From Haematomicrobium sanguinis DSM 21259 (GTDB taxonomy: Bacteria > Actinomycetota > Actinomycetes > Actinomycetales > Micrococcaceae), in the NCBI RefSeq assembly GCF_000688395.1, contig NZ_JIAG01000010.1, positions 62,001 to 126,000 on the forward strand: 64,000 nucleotides of DNA, read 5' to 3'. Under the pieces are notes generated by a model. The model was not told the origin of the DNA. It was given only the letters and a program-made list of their open reading frames with translations, and did no database searches. The position numbers and the translations under genes were made by a program. Below, in pieces: positions 41,031 to 50,543 of the stretch (position 1 is the stretch's first letter; every line of letters starts with the position of its first letter).

Positions 41031-42473
41031 CTAGTGCGTGTCTACGGCCGCAACTTCGCTGCGGTCACCAGACCACTGCGTGTGGAAGGTGCCTGGCTTG
41101 TCGATGCGTCCGTATGTGTGAGCGCCAAAGTAATCGCGCAAGCCTTGCGTCAGGGCGGCGGGCAACCGGCCCCGTCGTAGCGCGTCAAAGTAGGCAAGCG
41201 ACGAGGAGAACACCGGAACCGGGACCCCCGTTTCGGCCGCGACGGCGACCACGCGCCGCAACGCCGGAACCGCGCCCGCCATGGCCCGAGCAAACGCCGG
41301 AGCGAACAAGAGGTTCTTCGGGGCGTCCCCGCCCTGGTACGCGCGCATAATGTCATCGAGAAGGTCCGCCCGGATGATGCATCCGGCGCGCCAGAGCGAG
41401 GCGATCTCATCCAACTTGAGATCCCAGCCATACTGGTCTGCGGCGGCGGTCAACATGTCCAGACCCTGCGCGTAGCTCACCAATTTGGATGCGAAGAGCG
41501 CCTGCCGAACATCCTCCACAAAACCTTCTGGCACCTCGCTCCCGCCAGTACCGGCCGCCTCAGCGAAGACGTTTTGCGCCTCAGCGCGTTGATCGCGCTG
41601 GGAGGAGAGCGCCCTAGCGAACACCGACTCGGCAATCGCGGACACGGGGGAACCCAAATCAAGACCGGAGATCACCGTCCAGCGCCCTGTGCCCTTCTGC
41701 CCGGCCGAATCCACCACCACGTCCACCAGCGGCTTGCCGGTTTCCGCGTCCACCTGCGCAAGCACCTCGGAGGTGATTTCAATCAGGTAGGAGGCAAGTT
41801 CGGTGGTATTCCACTGGGCGAAAATTTCTGATTGCTCCGCCGGTGAAAGACCTGCCACGGAGCGAAGCAAGTCATATGCCTCGCCAATGACCTGCATATC
41901 GGCATACTCGATGCCGTTGTGCACCATCTTCACGAAATGACCGGCCCCATCGGTGCCGATCCAGGCGCAACACGGGTCGCCCTCATACTTGGCAGAGATC
42001 TTCTCCAGCATCGGTCCCAGGGACTCGTAGGACTGCTTGGATCCGCCGGGCATGATGGAGGGCCCCAGCAACGCGCCCTCTTCGCCACCCGAGACGCCCA
42101 CGCCGACAAAGTGCAACCCCTTCTCCGTCAGGGCTGCCTCTCGCCGCCGGGTGTCCTCAAAATGCGAGTTTCCGGCGTCGATGACAATGTCGTCTTCTTC
42201 CAAGAGCGGGACCAGCTGATCAATCACCGCATCGACCGGAGCGCCGGCCTTCACCATGATGAGCACCCGTCGCGGCTTCTCGAGGTTTTGCACTAACTCT
42301 TCCAGGGATTCGGTGCGAATAAAGTCGCCTTCGTCACCATGGGCGCTTAGGAGAGCGTCGGTTTTTTCCACCGAGCGGTTGTGCACGGCAACGGTGTATC
42401 CGTTGCGGGCCAGGTTCCGTGCCAGGTTTGCTCCCATCACGGCAAGACCGGTGACACCAATTTGTGCGCTCAT
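41031..42473 (-). CDS. gnd: 6-phosphogluconate dehydrogenase, decarboxylating
   Basis: Product of 480 residues converting 6-phosphogluconate to ribulose-5-phosphate with NADP+. The N-terminal Rossmann motif is 'IGVTGLAVMGANLARNLARN', with 'NRSVEKTD' for NADP specificity. Catalytic 'GVGVSGGEEGALLGPSIMPGG' (about residues 124-144), 'GHFVKMVHNGIEYADMQVI' with the active-site Lys, and the C-terminal dimer tail 'HTYGRIDKPGTFHTQW' are complete. AGGAGAG precedes the ATG. It is convergent with the lipoprotein and divergent from sdaA. Confidence 0.96.
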   Translation of the reverse strand: MSAQIGVTGLAVMGANLARNLARNGYTVAVHNRSVEKTDALLSAHGDEGDFIRTESLEELVQNLEKPRRVLIMVKAGAPVDAVIDQLVPLLEEDDIVIDAGNSHFEDTRRREAALTEKGLHFVGVGVSGGEEGALLGPSIMPGGSKQSYESLGPMLEKISAKYEGDPCCAWIGTDGAGHFVKMVHNGIEYADMQVIGEAYDLLRSVAGLSPAEQSEIFAQWNTTELASYLIEITSEVLAQVDAETGKPLVDVVVDSAGQKGTGRWTVISGLDLGSPVSAIAESVFARALSSQRDQRAEAQNVFAEAAGTGGSEVPEGFVEDVRQALFASKLVSYAQGLDMLTAAADQYGWDLKLDEIASLWRAGCIIRADLLDDIMRAYQGGDAPKNLLFAPAFARAMAGAVPALRRVVAVAAETGVPVPVFSSSLAYFDALRRGRLPAALTQGLRDYFGAHTYGRIDKPGTFHTQWSGDRSEVAAVDTH

Positions 42474-42549
42474 AACTCTCCTGAGGTAGTTCCACGTGTA
42501 GCAATAGCCTAGCGCTCCTGCCCAGGTTGGTGAGATAGCCTGTCATATC

Positions 42550-43923
42550 ATGACGTGCTACACCTCTGTATTTGATCTTTTCAGTGTGGGCATCGGTCCT
42601 TCCAGCTCACACACGGTGGGCCCGATGCGAGCAGCGAAGCTCTTTGGCACCACCCTCATCGAGGACAACCTTCTCACCGGTGTGGACCGGATTTCGGTGC
42701 AATTGTGCGGTTCGCTCGGAGCCACCGGCATCGGTCATGGGACGCCGCAAGCGGTCTTGGCGGGCCTCGTGGGCGAGGATCCGGAGACGGTCAACCCGAG
42801 CCTGCCAAACGAGCTTGCCGCGCAGATCGAGTCTGAAGGCACCATCAATCTGATGGACAAACATCGCATACGCATGAACCCGGCTGACATTGAGCTCCTT
42901 CCGCACCGCATCCTGATCCGGCACACCAACGCCGTCGTTTTCAATGCCTTTTCGGCGGCCGGAGAGTTGTTGCTCTCCCGCACCTACTATTCGACCGGCG
43001 GCGGATTTGTGGAAGAGGAAGGCGCGCCGGCCACCGTTTCGGTTGATGCCGAACTCCCCTACCCTTACCAATATGCCTCCGATCTGCTGGAGATATCCGA
43101 GCGTGAAGGTCTCTCCATCGCGGAGATTGCGTTCGCCAACGAGTGTGCGCTGCGCCCGCCAGAGGCGGTCAACGCCGGGCTTGACCGCATTTGGGCGGCC
43201 ATGCGGGAAAGCATTGCCAATGGCTTGGACACGCGCGGCACCTTGCCGGGAATTCTTAAAGCACGACGGCGAGCGGCAGCTATTGCTGAACAGTTGCGTT
43301 CCGTGCAGGGCGAGCGAGAGACCTCCCTGGAATGGTTGCAGGCCTACGCCATAGCGGTGAACGAGGAAAACGCGGCGGGCGGTCGCGTGGTCACGGCGCC
43401 CACCAATGGAGCTGCCGGAATCATTCCTGCGGTCATGTTCTACTTCAACGAGTTCCTGGCCGAGGCGATGGATGAGGTGAAGACGGAGGCCGTTCGCCGA
43501 TACTTGCTGACCGCGACCGCCATTGGCTCGCTCTATAAGGGCAACGCCTCGATCTCCGGTGCGGAGGCCGGTTGCCAGGGCGAGGTCGGTTCGGCTTCCT
43601 CGATGGCCGCCGGTGCGCTCTGCGAAATTTTGGGCGGCACTCCTGCCCAAGTGGAAAACGCCGCCGAGATTGCCATGGAGCACAACCTTGGTTTGACCTG
43701 TGACCCGGTGGCCGGACTCGTGCAACTTCCCTGTATTGAGCGCAATGCCATTGCCGCCGGTAAGGCCGTGGCCAGTGCGCGCATGGCACTCTACGGAGAC
43801 GGCAAGCACATGGTCTCGCTAGATACGGTGATCGAGACGATGCGCCAAACCGGGCGGGACATGTCCACCAAGTACAAGGAAACGTCCGAGGGCGGCCTCG
43901 CCGTCAACGTCATCGAGTGCTAA
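42550..43923 (+). CDS. sdaA: L-serine ammonia-lyase (single-chain)
   Basis: Iron-sulfur L-serine dehydratase of 457 residues giving pyruvate and ammonia. The N-terminal beta domain ('[20 protein letters not shown]') and C-terminal alpha domain are joined in one chain. 4Fe-4S-binding cysteines are visible in '[20 protein letters not shown]', '[19 protein letters not shown]' and the C-terminal Cys (last residue), which in known structures inserts into the active site. No ribosome site is clear upstream of ATG 42550. It links the serine pool used by CysE to pyruvate. Confidence 0.95.
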   Translation: MTCYTSVFDLFSVGIGPSSSHTVGPMRAAKLFGTTLIEDNLLTGVDRISVQLCGSLGATGIGHGTPQAVLAGLVGEDPETVNPSLPNELAAQIESEGTINLMDKHRIRMNPADIELLPHRILIRHTNAVVFNAFSAAGELLLSRTYYSTGGGFVEEEGAPATVSVDAELPYPYQYASDLLEISEREGLSIAEIAFANECALRPPEAVNAGLDRIWAAMRESIANGLDTRGTLPGILKARRRAAAIAEQLRSVQGERETSLEWLQAYAIAVNEENAAGGRVVTAPTNGAAGIIPAVMFYFNEFLAEAMDEVKTEAVRRYLLTATAIGSLYKGNASISGAEAGCQGEVGSASSMAAGALCEILGGTPAQVENAAEIAMEHNLGLTCDPVAGLVQLPCIERNAIAAGKAVASARMALYGDGKHMVSLDTVIETMRQTGRDMSTKYKETSEGGLAVNVIEC

Positions 43924-43946
43924 CCCAATGACCGGTCGCGGAGTTC

Positions 43947-44987
43947 TTAGAGCTTCGGAGCCTCCCCTGCCGCGGCTGCCTTCAGCAGCGGCAGATATTT
44001 ATCCAGCATCCACGGCAGGCTCAATACGGTGATGGAGCTGGTTGCGAAGACCATGGGTGGATCTGTCAACGGAATGTAGCCGCCGTTTTTGACTGCCGGA
44101 ATGTCGGCGAAGAGCGGCGAGCTCTCGAGTGACTGCTGGACCCCGGAGTCAAGGAACCAGGAGACGAGGACATCCGAGTCGATGGATGTCAGGTTCTCTA
44201 GACTCATTTGCACGGCGAACTTGTCGCCTTCGGTGGGGACGCTGGGGGCAATTTGGAATCCCAACTCCTTGAGTAGCTGTACGCGAGAATCGCCCGCTTG
44301 GTAGATGTTGAAGCTATCGGCTGCGGTACCCGAGCCAAAGGCTATCGTCTTGTCCGCAAATCCCGGGTTCGCCTTTTTCGCTGAGGCAATCAGGTCGGTT
44401 GTTTTGGTGACGAGGTCCTCGGCTTCAGCGCTCATGCCCAACGCTTTGCCGACGATCGTGGTTTGATCCTGCCAGCTGGTGAGCCACGGTTTGCCTGGGT
44501 AGGCGACGGTCGGTGCGATCTCGCTCAGGCGCTTGTACTGTTCGGGGTCCAGGCCCGAGTTCACGGCCAGGATGACATCCGGTTTGAGCGCGAGAATCGA
44601 TTCAAACGGGATGTCGCTCGAGGAGGACTTGATGAGAGAGGGTTCGGCCGAACCAATGAGTTCCTTATCCCATGGCAGGATTCCGGTACCGTCCCCAGTA
44701 TTCCCGGACATGTCCTGCATCCCCACCGGAACTACCCCGAGAGCGAGTGCGACGTCCTGGCTCCCCCAGCCGATGGTCACGACCCGTTCGGGTTTCTTCT
44801 CTATGGTGACTTGGCCGAGCGCCGAGTCAAGGGTGACGGGGAACGCCGAAGAGTCTGCCGGAGCGCCTGACGAGGGTAATTCGCCGTTTGTGCTCGCGCT
44901 CGGCGCGCATCCGCTTGCCAAGAGCGCCACACTGAGCAGTGCCGCAATCAGCACGAACACACGTGAGGGAAAACCAGACTTTTTCAC
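43947..44987 (-). CDS. Iron-siderophore ABC transporter substrate-binding lipoprotein
   Basis: Product of 346 residues. The signal peptide ends in the lipobox 'LLASGC'; the mature part is a class III (helical backbone) binding protein with 'KPERVVTIGWGSQDVALALG', 'ALKPDVILAVNSGLDPEQYK' and 'IPLTDPPMVFATSSITVLSL'. Relatives bind Fe3+-siderophores or heme at the membrane surface. AAAGGTGG just before GTG 44987 decides the start over TTG 45005. A near-consensus iron box lies 24 bp upstream, so it should be induced by iron starvation through DtxR/IdeR. No permease or ATPase genes adjoin. Confidence 0.9.
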   Translation of the reverse strand: MKKSGFPSRVFVLIAALLSVALLASGCAPSASTNGELPSSGAPADSSAFPVTLDSALGQVTIEKKPERVVTIGWGSQDVALALGVVPVGMQDMSGNTGDGTGILPWDKELIGSAEPSLIKSSSSDIPFESILALKPDVILAVNSGLDPEQYKRLSEIAPTVAYPGKPWLTSWQDQTTIVGKALGMSAEAEDLVTKTTDLIASAKKANPGFADKTIAFGSGTAADSFNIYQAGDSRVQLLKELGFQIAPSVPTEGDKFAVQMSLENLTSIDSDVLVSWFLDSGVQQSLESSPLFADIPAVKNGGYIPLTDPPMVFATSSITVLSLPWMLDKYLPLLKAAAAGEAPKL

Positions 44988-45010
44988 GGGCCACCTTTCG
45001 AGCAATTAAT

Positions 45011-45029
45011 TTAGGTAACCATAACCTAA
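45011..45029 (-). promoter_or_regulatory. DtxR/IdeR iron box
   Basis: TTAGGTAACCATAACCTAA is a 19-bp palindrome with the outer TTAGGT/ACCTAA halves of the DtxR consensus TTAGGTTAGCCTAACCTAA. It lies 24 bp upstream of the siderophore-binding lipoprotein start, where repressor binding would block the promoter when iron is plentiful. The following stretch 45030-45291 shows no convincing gene. Confidence 0.88.
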
Positions 45030-45291
45030 CTTACATTTGCACGGTGCCCCAAAAACAGGTACTGAACTGGTCATAAATGTGGCCGGCATGACGTTGGCAT
45101 TGGCAGGAGCTCTGTGGTGACGTGGCTGCGGACTTTGAATCGAGGCAGTCGTTGGCATGCGAAGCCCTAGGGCGACGACCAGTTGACGCCTTCGAGCACT
45201 ACCGCCTGAAGCCCCGTGACCGCAACCTCGACAGCTCCGGTGTCGAGTGCGTGCGCGAGCAACGCTCCGGCGAAGACGGTAAGAAAGCAAA

Positions 45292-45332
45292 AAGGGAACG
45301 CCGATCATCTTGGCGATGGTTGGTGTTCCCTT
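45292..45332 (-). terminator. Terminator downstream of the tRNA-Val pair
   Basis: On the minus strand AAGGGAAC (45332-45325) pairs with GTTCCCTT (45299-45292), followed by a T-run, 11 bp after tRNA-Val(UAC). Confidence 0.8.
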
Positions 45333-45342
45333 ACGAGATTTG

Positions 45343-45418
45343 TGGTGGGTCCTACCGGGATCGAACCGATGACATCCACGGTGTAAACGTGGCGCTCTAC
45401 CAGCTGAGCTAAAGACCC
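45343..45418 (-). tRNA. tRNA-Val (anticodon UAC), CCA encoded
   Basis: Minus-strand cloverleaf of 76 nt: acceptor GGGTCTT/AGGACCC, D stem GCTC/GAGC, anticodon stem CCACG/CGTGG with loop TTTACAC (TAC), T loop TTCGATC, and genomic CCA at 45345-45343. It is 27 bp from the next tRNA and likely cotranscribed with it. Confidence 0.96.
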
Positions 45419-45445
45419 AAATTTTCCCCTTCGTCGAGGGAAACG

Positions 45446-45519
45446 TGGTTCCTACTGGACTCGAACCAGCGACCTCTGCCGTGTGAAGGCAGCGCTCTAA
45501 CCAACTGAGCTAAAGAACC
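45446..45519 (-). tRNA. tRNA-Val (anticodon CAC)
   Basis: Minus-strand cloverleaf of 74 nt: acceptor GGTTCTT/AGGAACC, anticodon stem CTGCC/GGCAG with loop TTCACAC (CAC), T loop TTCGAGT. No CCA is encoded, unlike its neighbour. Together the pair covers GUA and GUG codons. Confidence 0.95.
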
Positions 45520-45582
45520 GCACCCGGACCCGAAATGGGCCAAAGCAACGAACAACTAATCTACCGTATCCGAGCCGAAAAC

Positions 45583-46383
45583 TCACAACCGGGCGATGGC
45601 CGCGAGAACTTCGGAGGTTCCTTGCTCGATCTTGACTGTCGCAACCTCGTCTCCGCGGGTCGCTCCCCGGTTGACGATCACCACCGGCTTGCCCCCTTTG
45701 GCGGCATGGCGGACAAAGCGCAAACCGCTCATGACGGCCAAGGAGGAACCGGCAACGAGGAGAGCATCGCCGTCGTTCACCATCTGATAGGCCGCCGTGA
45801 CGCGCTCGGGCGGCACGCCCTCACCAAAATATACAAAGTCCGGCTTCAACACTCCCCCGCACGCCGGGCAATCCGGGAAACGGAAACCGGCGGTGGCCGC
45901 AATCTCCGCGTCCGCATCCGGTGCGACGTCCGCGGCATCGGCATGCGCGTCCGCGTAACCGGGGTTGAGCGCGCTCAATCGCAAACCAATGGCAGCGCGC
46001 GTGAAAATCGTGGGGCAGCGCAGGCAAACCACCCGGTCATAGCGGCCGTGCAGGTCGATGACGTTTCGGCTTCCCGCGTCCTCGTGCAGACGGTCCACAT
46101 TTTGCGTCACCAGCCCGGCGAGCCGGCCATCCCGCTCCATTGCGGCCAGCGCACGGTGCCCACTATTGGGCTGGGCTCGCCGCATGTGCTCCCAGCCCAC
46201 ATGATTGCGCGCCCAATATCGCCTGCGGGCATCCGCACTGCCGACAAACTCCTGATAGGTCATTGGGTTGCGCCGGACCGACGTTGGGCCCCGGTAATCC
46301 GGAATCCCGGAGTCGGTCGAAACCCCCGCGCCGGTGAGCACCGTGATGCGCCGACCATGCAACAACGCCGCCGCGCGCTCCAC
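45583..46383 (-). CDS. Sirtuin-type NAD-dependent protein deacetylase
   Basis: Product of about 266 residues. NAD-binding 'TVLTGAGVSTDSGIPDYRG' (about residues 14-32), 'TQNVDRLHEDAGSRNVIDLH' with the catalytic His at the end, and a zinc module with 'VCLRCPTIF' and 'DCPACGGVLKPDFVYFGE' identify a Sir2 deacetylase/deacylase. An insertion of Ala/Asp repeats (about residues 155-175) lies in the zinc module. The frame runs open into ahpE; GTG 46383, 12 bp after the ahpE stop, gives the normal N-terminus. Targets unknown. Confidence 0.9.
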   Translation of the reverse strand: MERAAALLHGRRITVLTGAGVSTDSGIPDYRGPTSVRRNPMTYQEFVGSADARRRYWARNHVGWEHMRRAQPNSGHRALAAMERDGRLAGLVTQNVDRLHEDAGSRNVIDLHGRYDRVVCLRCPTIFTRAAIGLRLSALNPGYADAHADAADVAPDADAEIAATAGFRFPDCPACGGVLKPDFVYFGEGVPPERVTAAYQMVNDGDALLVAGSSLAVMSGLRFVRHAAKGGKPVVIVNRGATRGDEVATVKIEQGTSEVLAAIARL

Positions 46384-46394
46384 CGAATGCAGAT

Positions 46395-46871
46395 CTAGCC
46401 CCACGTCGCGACCGTGTCCACGAGCCGCTGATACTTCTCCATGGGCCGCGGAACCCCCAGGTCCGTACTGAACACGTCGGCGATGACCCCGCCCGAGCTG
46501 ATCGCAAAGGTGTAGCGTCCGGCCATCCCGCTGTCCGAATCGAACACGCCAAAATGCTCTGCAACCGCACCATGCGGCCAAAAATCGGCGAGCAAATCAA
46601 AGGTGATGCCCTCGGCGTCGGCAAAACTGCGCAGGGCAAATTTGTGGTCCACCGACACGCCCATCAGCCGGATGCCGGCGCGCTCAAAGTCGCCATGACG
46701 CGCGTTGATCGAGGCTAGCTCGCCCGTACACACCCGCGAAAACGCGAACGGATAAAAAACCAGGATTGTGGGTTGGCCGGTCCGGGTAAACACCACATTT
46801 TCCCCATAGTGATTGACCAGGGCCAGTTCACCGAGCTGATGTCCGACGGCGAGTGGTTGCCTTCGTGCCAC
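46395..46871 (-). CDS. ahpE: One-cysteine peroxiredoxin AhpE
   Basis: Thiol peroxidase of 158 residues. The peroxidatic cysteine is in 'PFAFSRVCTGELASI' (about residue 48), with the usual upstream Tyr-Pro and a downstream Arg; no clear resolving cysteine is present, matching the AhpE subgroup. It reduces peroxides and peroxynitrite, recycled by mycothiol or thioredoxin-like partners. Gene order ahpE-DUF3052-aceE is the same as Rv2238c-Rv2239c-Rv2241 in M. tuberculosis. DUF3052 lies 3 bp upstream on the same strand. Confidence 0.93.
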   Translation of the reverse strand: MARRQPLAVGHQLGELALVNHYGENVVFTRTGQPTILVFYPFAFSRVCTGELASINARHGDFERAGIRLMGVSVDHKFALRSFADAEGITFDLLADFWPHGAVAEHFGVFDSDSGMAGRYTFAISSGGVIADVFSTDLGVPRPMEKYQRLVDTVATWG

Positions 46872-46874
46872 GCG

Positions 46875-47303
46875 TTACTTTTGCGTTTGGGTGCGTTTGG
46901 GGACGAGGCGGGTGGCCGCCCAGTCTTTGGACACACCTGCGGTGGATGTCGAGTGAAGGCCAGCCGTCGGGGCGGCCTGTTGTATGTCTGCGGGCGGAAC
47001 GTAGCCGTCCCGTCCGGATTTCGGGGTGAGCACCCAGACGCTCGCGGACTCGTCCAGCGAGGTTTGGCAATCCATGAGCGCATCGACAAGGTCGCCGTCG
47101 CCTTCGCGCCACCACACGATCACGGCGTCGACTACTTCATGGTCCTCTTCGGTGAGCAATTCTGAGTCGATGGCGTCTTCAATGTCGTCACGGAAGTCAA
47201 AATCGACGTCATCGTCATATCCGAATTCCTGAACTAGATCTCCCGGGCGCAAACCCAGTCTGCTCGCCACACTCTGATCCGTGGCGGCTTCCGCCTTGCT
47301 CAC
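46875..47303 (-). CDS. DUF3052 domain protein
   Basis: Product of 142 residues of the actinobacterial DUF3052 family: 'SVASRLGLRPGDLVQEFGYD', an acidic stretch 'DDDVDFDFRDDIEDAID', and 'VVDAVIVWWREGDGDLVDAL' are its characteristic text. It is probably cytosolic; biochemical role unknown. GGGAGG seven nt before GTG 47303 supports this start over 47318. It lies between ahpE (3 bp downstream) and aceE (divergent), the conserved arrangement. Confidence 0.88.
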   Translation of the reverse strand: MSKAEAATDQSVASRLGLRPGDLVQEFGYDDDVDFDFRDDIEDAIDSELLTEEDHEVVDAVIVWWREGDGDLVDALMDCQTSLDESASVWVLTPKSGRDGYVPPADIQQAAPTAGLHSTSTAGVSKDWAATRLVPKRTQTQK

Positions 47304-47590
47304 CGCTTTTCCTCCCACTCAGTTGAGCCAAAATGCGCACACGTGCGCTACTTCACATTGTCCTTAATTTGTGCGCGTTTTGGTAGTCGCCCCGGCGCGC
47401 GAGGCGAATTTTCGCGGTTCTAGCCGGGACGGATGGAAAGGCGGTGGCGGGCGCGGGCGTCACACATGGCGAAGAGGGGCACTCTGGCTACGCATTGGAA
47501 TGCACTGCGGGCTAGAGTGATTTATGTGCACCCATGCGCCGGGCAAACCGAGCGTGAGTGCGCGGCGGAATAAAGCCGCTGAGAGCGTGT

Positions 47591-47634
47591 TTCCAGTTTT
47601 GGAACTGCCGTCAGTTTGTGGACTGAAATCAGTC
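47591..47634 (+). promoter_or_regulatory. Two small dyads upstream of aceE
   Basis: TTCCA.TTT.TGGAA type dyad at 47591-47604 and GACTGA-AA-TCAGTC at 47621-47634 lie 60-100 bp before the aceE start, in the 390-bp gap between DUF3052 and aceE. They are candidate operators of aceE control; nothing else notable is seen in the gap. Confidence 0.35.
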
Positions 47635-47693
47635 TTTGCGCGGGCGGCGGCGCTCATGCCCTGCTTTCCCAGCAGATTATAGAGAGGTAAGAC

Positions 47694-50435
47694 GTGGCCG
47701 CAGGAGAAGATACCAAAGACATTCTGAGCGGGCTCACCAGCCAACTGCCAGACGCTGATCCGGAGGAAACTGCCGAGTGGATCGAGTCTTTGGACGAACT
47801 CATTCAGAGCCAAGGAACCGAACGCGCCCAGTTCATTATGCGTTCCTTGTTGCAACGCGCAGGATCGCGCAGCGTCGGTGTGCCGATGGTGACCACCACC
47901 GACTATGTCAACACGATCCCCGCTGATCAGGAGCCGGAGTTCCCCGGTAACGAAGAAATTGAACGCAAGTACCGCGCATGGTTGCGCTGGAACGCGGCCG
48001 TCATGGTGCACCGCGCGCAACGCCCCGAAATTGGGGTGGGCGGCCACATTTCCACCTACGCCGGCGCAGCCACCCTGTATGAAGTGGGTTTCAACCACTT
48101 TTTCAAGGGCAAGGATCACCCCAGCGGCGGCGACCAAGTATTCTTCCAGGGGCACGCCTCCCCCGGCATGTACGCTCGCGCCTTCCTGGAAGGACGCTTG
48201 AGCGAAGAAGACATGGACGGATTCCGGCAAGAAAAGTCGGATGCGCCGCACGGCCTCTCCTCCTACCCGCACCCGCGGCTCATGCCCGAGTTCTGGGAGT
48301 TCCCCACCGTGTCCATGGGCATCGGCCCGATGAACGCGATCTACCAGGCGCAGTTCAACCGCTACCTGCATAACCGCGGGTTGAAAGACACCTCTGATCA
48401 GCACGTCTGGGCGTTCCTTGGCGACGGCGAAATGGATGAACCGGAAAGCCGCGGCCTGCTCCAGCTCGCCGCCAACGAGAATCTCGACAACCTCACCTTT
48501 GTCATTAACGCGAACTTGCAGCGCCTCGACGGCCCGGTTCGCGGCAACGGCAAGATCATTCAAGAACTGGAAGCGTTCTTCCGCGGTGCCGGCTGGAACG
48601 TCATCAAGGTCATTTGGGGTCGCGAGTGGGACGCCTTGCTCGCCAAGGATGATGACGGCGCCCTGGTGGACATCATGAACTCCACCCTGGACGGCGACTA
48701 CCAGACCTATAAGGCCGAGTCCGGCGGTTTTGTGCGCGAGCACTTCTTCGGAAAGACCCCGCAAACCAAGGCCATGGTTGAGGACATGAGTGACGACGAG
48801 GTATGGAACTTGAAGCGCGGCGGCCACGATTACCGCAAGGTGTATGCCGCGTATAAGGCGGCCACCGAGTTCAAGGGCAAGCCGACCGTGGTTATTGCCA
48901 TGACCGTCAAGGGGTACGGACTTGGCCCCCACTTCGAGGGCCGCAACGCCACCCACCAGATGAAGAAGCTCACGCTGGATGACCTCAAGGGCTTCCGCGA
49001 CCACCTGCGCATCCCGGTGACCGATGAGCAGCTCGAGGCTAACCCGTACCTGCCCCCGTATTACAACCCGGGACCGGAATCCGAGGAAATCAAATACCTG
49101 CTGGAGCGCCGTAAAGAGCTCGGCGGTTCGCTCCCCGAACGCCGTAATAACCCTGGCGAACTCGCATTGCCTGGCGATAAGGCGTACGAGGTAGCCAAAC
49201 GCGGTTCCGGCAAGCAATTGGCAGCGACCACAATGGCGTTTGTGCGCTTGCTCAAGGATCTGATGCGGGACAAGGAATTCGGCGCCCATGTGGTCCCGGT
49301 GATTCCCGATGAGGCGCGTACCTTCGGTATGGACTCATTCTTCCCGACGTCCAAGATCTACAACCCGAAGGGACAGAACTACCTCTCGGTGGACCGTGAC
49401 CTGGTACTCGCCTACAAGGAATCCCCTCAGGGCCAGATCCTGCACGCAGGCATTAACGAGGCCGGCTCCATGGCCGCGTTTACCGCGGTCGGTACCTCCT
49501 ACGCCACCCACGGCGTGCCCATGATCCCGATCTACGTGTTCTACTCCATGTTCGGTTTCCAGCGCACCGGCGACTCGATTTGGGCCGCCGCAGATCAGAT
49601 GTCCCGCGGGTTCTTGATTGGCGCCACCGCCGGCCGCACCACGCTGACCGGTGAGGGGTTGCAGCACGCCGATGGTCACTCGCCGCTTTTGGCTTCGACC
49701 AATCCGGCCGTGGTGCACTATGACCCGGCATACGGTTACGAAATCGGACACATTGTGAAGGACGGGCTGAACCGCATGTACGGCCCGGACTCCGAGGATC
49801 GAAACCTCATTTACTACCTGACCGTGTACAACGAGCCGATCCAGCAGCCGGCAGAGCCCGAAGAGTTGGACGTCAACGGCCTGCTCAAGGGCGTGTACCT
49901 GCTCGCCCCGGCCAAGATTGACGGGCCGCGCACCCAGTTGCTCGCCTCCGGTGTGGCGGTGCCGTGGGCGCTGGAAGCACAACAGATCCTCGCCAACGAG
50001 TGGGGCGTGTCCGCTGACGTATGGTCGGTGACTTCCTGGAACGAACTGCGCCGCGACGGACTTCGCGCCGAAGAGGAGAACTTCCTCAACCCCGGTGCCG
50101 AACCGGTCGTTCCATTCGTGACCAAGCAGCTGGAAGGCGCGACCGGACCGATCGTGGCCGTGAGCGACTACATGAAAGCGGTACCGGATCAGATCCGCCA
50201 GTTCCTGCCCAACGAGTTTGCGACTCTTGGCGCGGACGACTTCGGCTTCTCCGACACCCGCGCCGCCGCACGCCGCTACTTCAAGATCGATAGCCATTCG
50301 ATCGTGGTGCGCGCCCTGGAAATGCTGGCACGCCGCGGCGAAGTCGACGCGAACGCGCCGCGCGAAGCATTTGACCGCTACCGCCTCGATGACGTCAACG
50401 CGGGCACCAGCGGCAACGCCGGAGGCGACGCTTAA
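47694..50435 (+). CDS. aceE: Pyruvate dehydrogenase E1 component, homodimeric type
   Basis: Thiamine-diphosphate enzyme of 913 residues that decarboxylates pyruvate and passes the acetyl group to the E2 lipoyl domain. The ThDP motif is '[20 protein letters not shown]' to '[19 protein letters not shown]'; the start has '[20 protein letters not shown]'; and the central domain has '[20 protein letters not shown]' and '[20 protein letters not shown]'. Start GTG 47694 with AGAGAGG upstream. No E2 or E3 gene adjoins. A strong terminator follows. It feeds acetyl-CoA to the fatty-acid genes directly downstream. Confidence 0.97.
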   Translation: MAAGEDTKDILSGLTSQLPDADPEETAEWIESLDELIQSQGTERAQFIMRSLLQRAGSRSVGVPMVTTTDYVNTIPADQEPEFPGNEEIERKYRAWLRWNAAVMVHRAQRPEIGVGGHISTYAGAATLYEVGFNHFFKGKDHPSGGDQVFFQGHASPGMYARAFLEGRLSEEDMDGFRQEKSDAPHGLSSYPHPRLMPEFWEFPTVSMGIGPMNAIYQAQFNRYLHNRGLKDTSDQHVWAFLGDGEMDEPESRGLLQLAANENLDNLTFVINANLQRLDGPVRGNGKIIQELEAFFRGAGWNVIKVIWGREWDALLAKDDDGALVDIMNSTLDGDYQTYKAESGGFVREHFFGKTPQTKAMVEDMSDDEVWNLKRGGHDYRKVYAAYKAATEFKGKPTVVIAMTVKGYGLGPHFEGRNATHQMKKLTLDDLKGFRDHLRIPVTDEQLEANPYLPPYYNPGPESEEIKYLLERRKELGGSLPERRNNPGELALPGDKAYEVAKRGSGKQLAATTMAFVRLLKDLMRDKEFGAHVVPVIPDEARTFGMDSFFPTSKIYNPKGQNYLSVDRDLVLAYKESPQGQILHAGINEAGSMAAFTAVGTSYATHGVPMIPIYVFYSMFGFQRTGDSIWAAADQMSRGFLIGATAGRTTLTGEGLQHADGHSPLLASTNPAVVHYDPAYGYEIGHIVKDGLNRMYGPDSEDRNLIYYLTVYNEPIQQPAEPEELDVNGLLKGVYLLAPAKIDGPRTQLLASGVAVPWALEAQQILANEWGVSADVWSVTSWNELRRDGLRAEEENFLNPGAEPVVPFVTKQLEGATGPIVAVSDYMKAVPDQIRQFLPNEFATLGADDFGFSDTRAAARRYFKIDSHSIVVRALEMLARRGEVDANAPREAFDRYRLDDVNAGTSGNAGGDA

Positions 50436-50452
50436 CACCGGCAACACGTGAC

Positions 50453-50500
50453 AGTGGGTGTGCCATCCCTTGCAGGGGGGTGGCACACCCACTGTTTTTT
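50453..50500 (+). terminator. Rho-independent terminator of aceE
   Basis: AGTGGGTGTGCCA pairs with TGGCACACCCACT across a 15-nt loop, then GTTTTTT. It separates aceE from the fatty-acid cluster. Confidence 0.92.
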
Positions 50501-50530
50501 GTAGATAACACACAAACGCCGTGTTTCTCG

Positions 50531-50536
50531 TATGCT
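50531..50536 (+). promoter_or_regulatory. -10-like hexamer of the FasR gene (leaderless start)
   Basis: TATGCT ends 7 nt before ATG 50544. It overlaps the earlier ATG at 50532, which argues that 50544 is the real start. No ribosome site or clear -35 is seen. Confidence 0.45.
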
Positions 50537-50543
50537 CGAATAC

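Noticed and set aside
42607-43809. A 400-codon open frame antisense to sdaA
   Set aside because: Shadow of sdaA, which has all Fe-S and catalytic motifs.
45030-45291. Open frames on both strands between the iron box and tRNA-Val
   Set aside because: No start with a ribosome site, no recognisable protein and no frame with consistent coding character; treated as non-coding.
47460-49289. A 609-codon open frame on the minus strand opposite aceE
   Set aside because: It is the antisense shadow of a strongly conserved, full-length aceE in a high-GC genome; no ribosome site and no recognisable domains.
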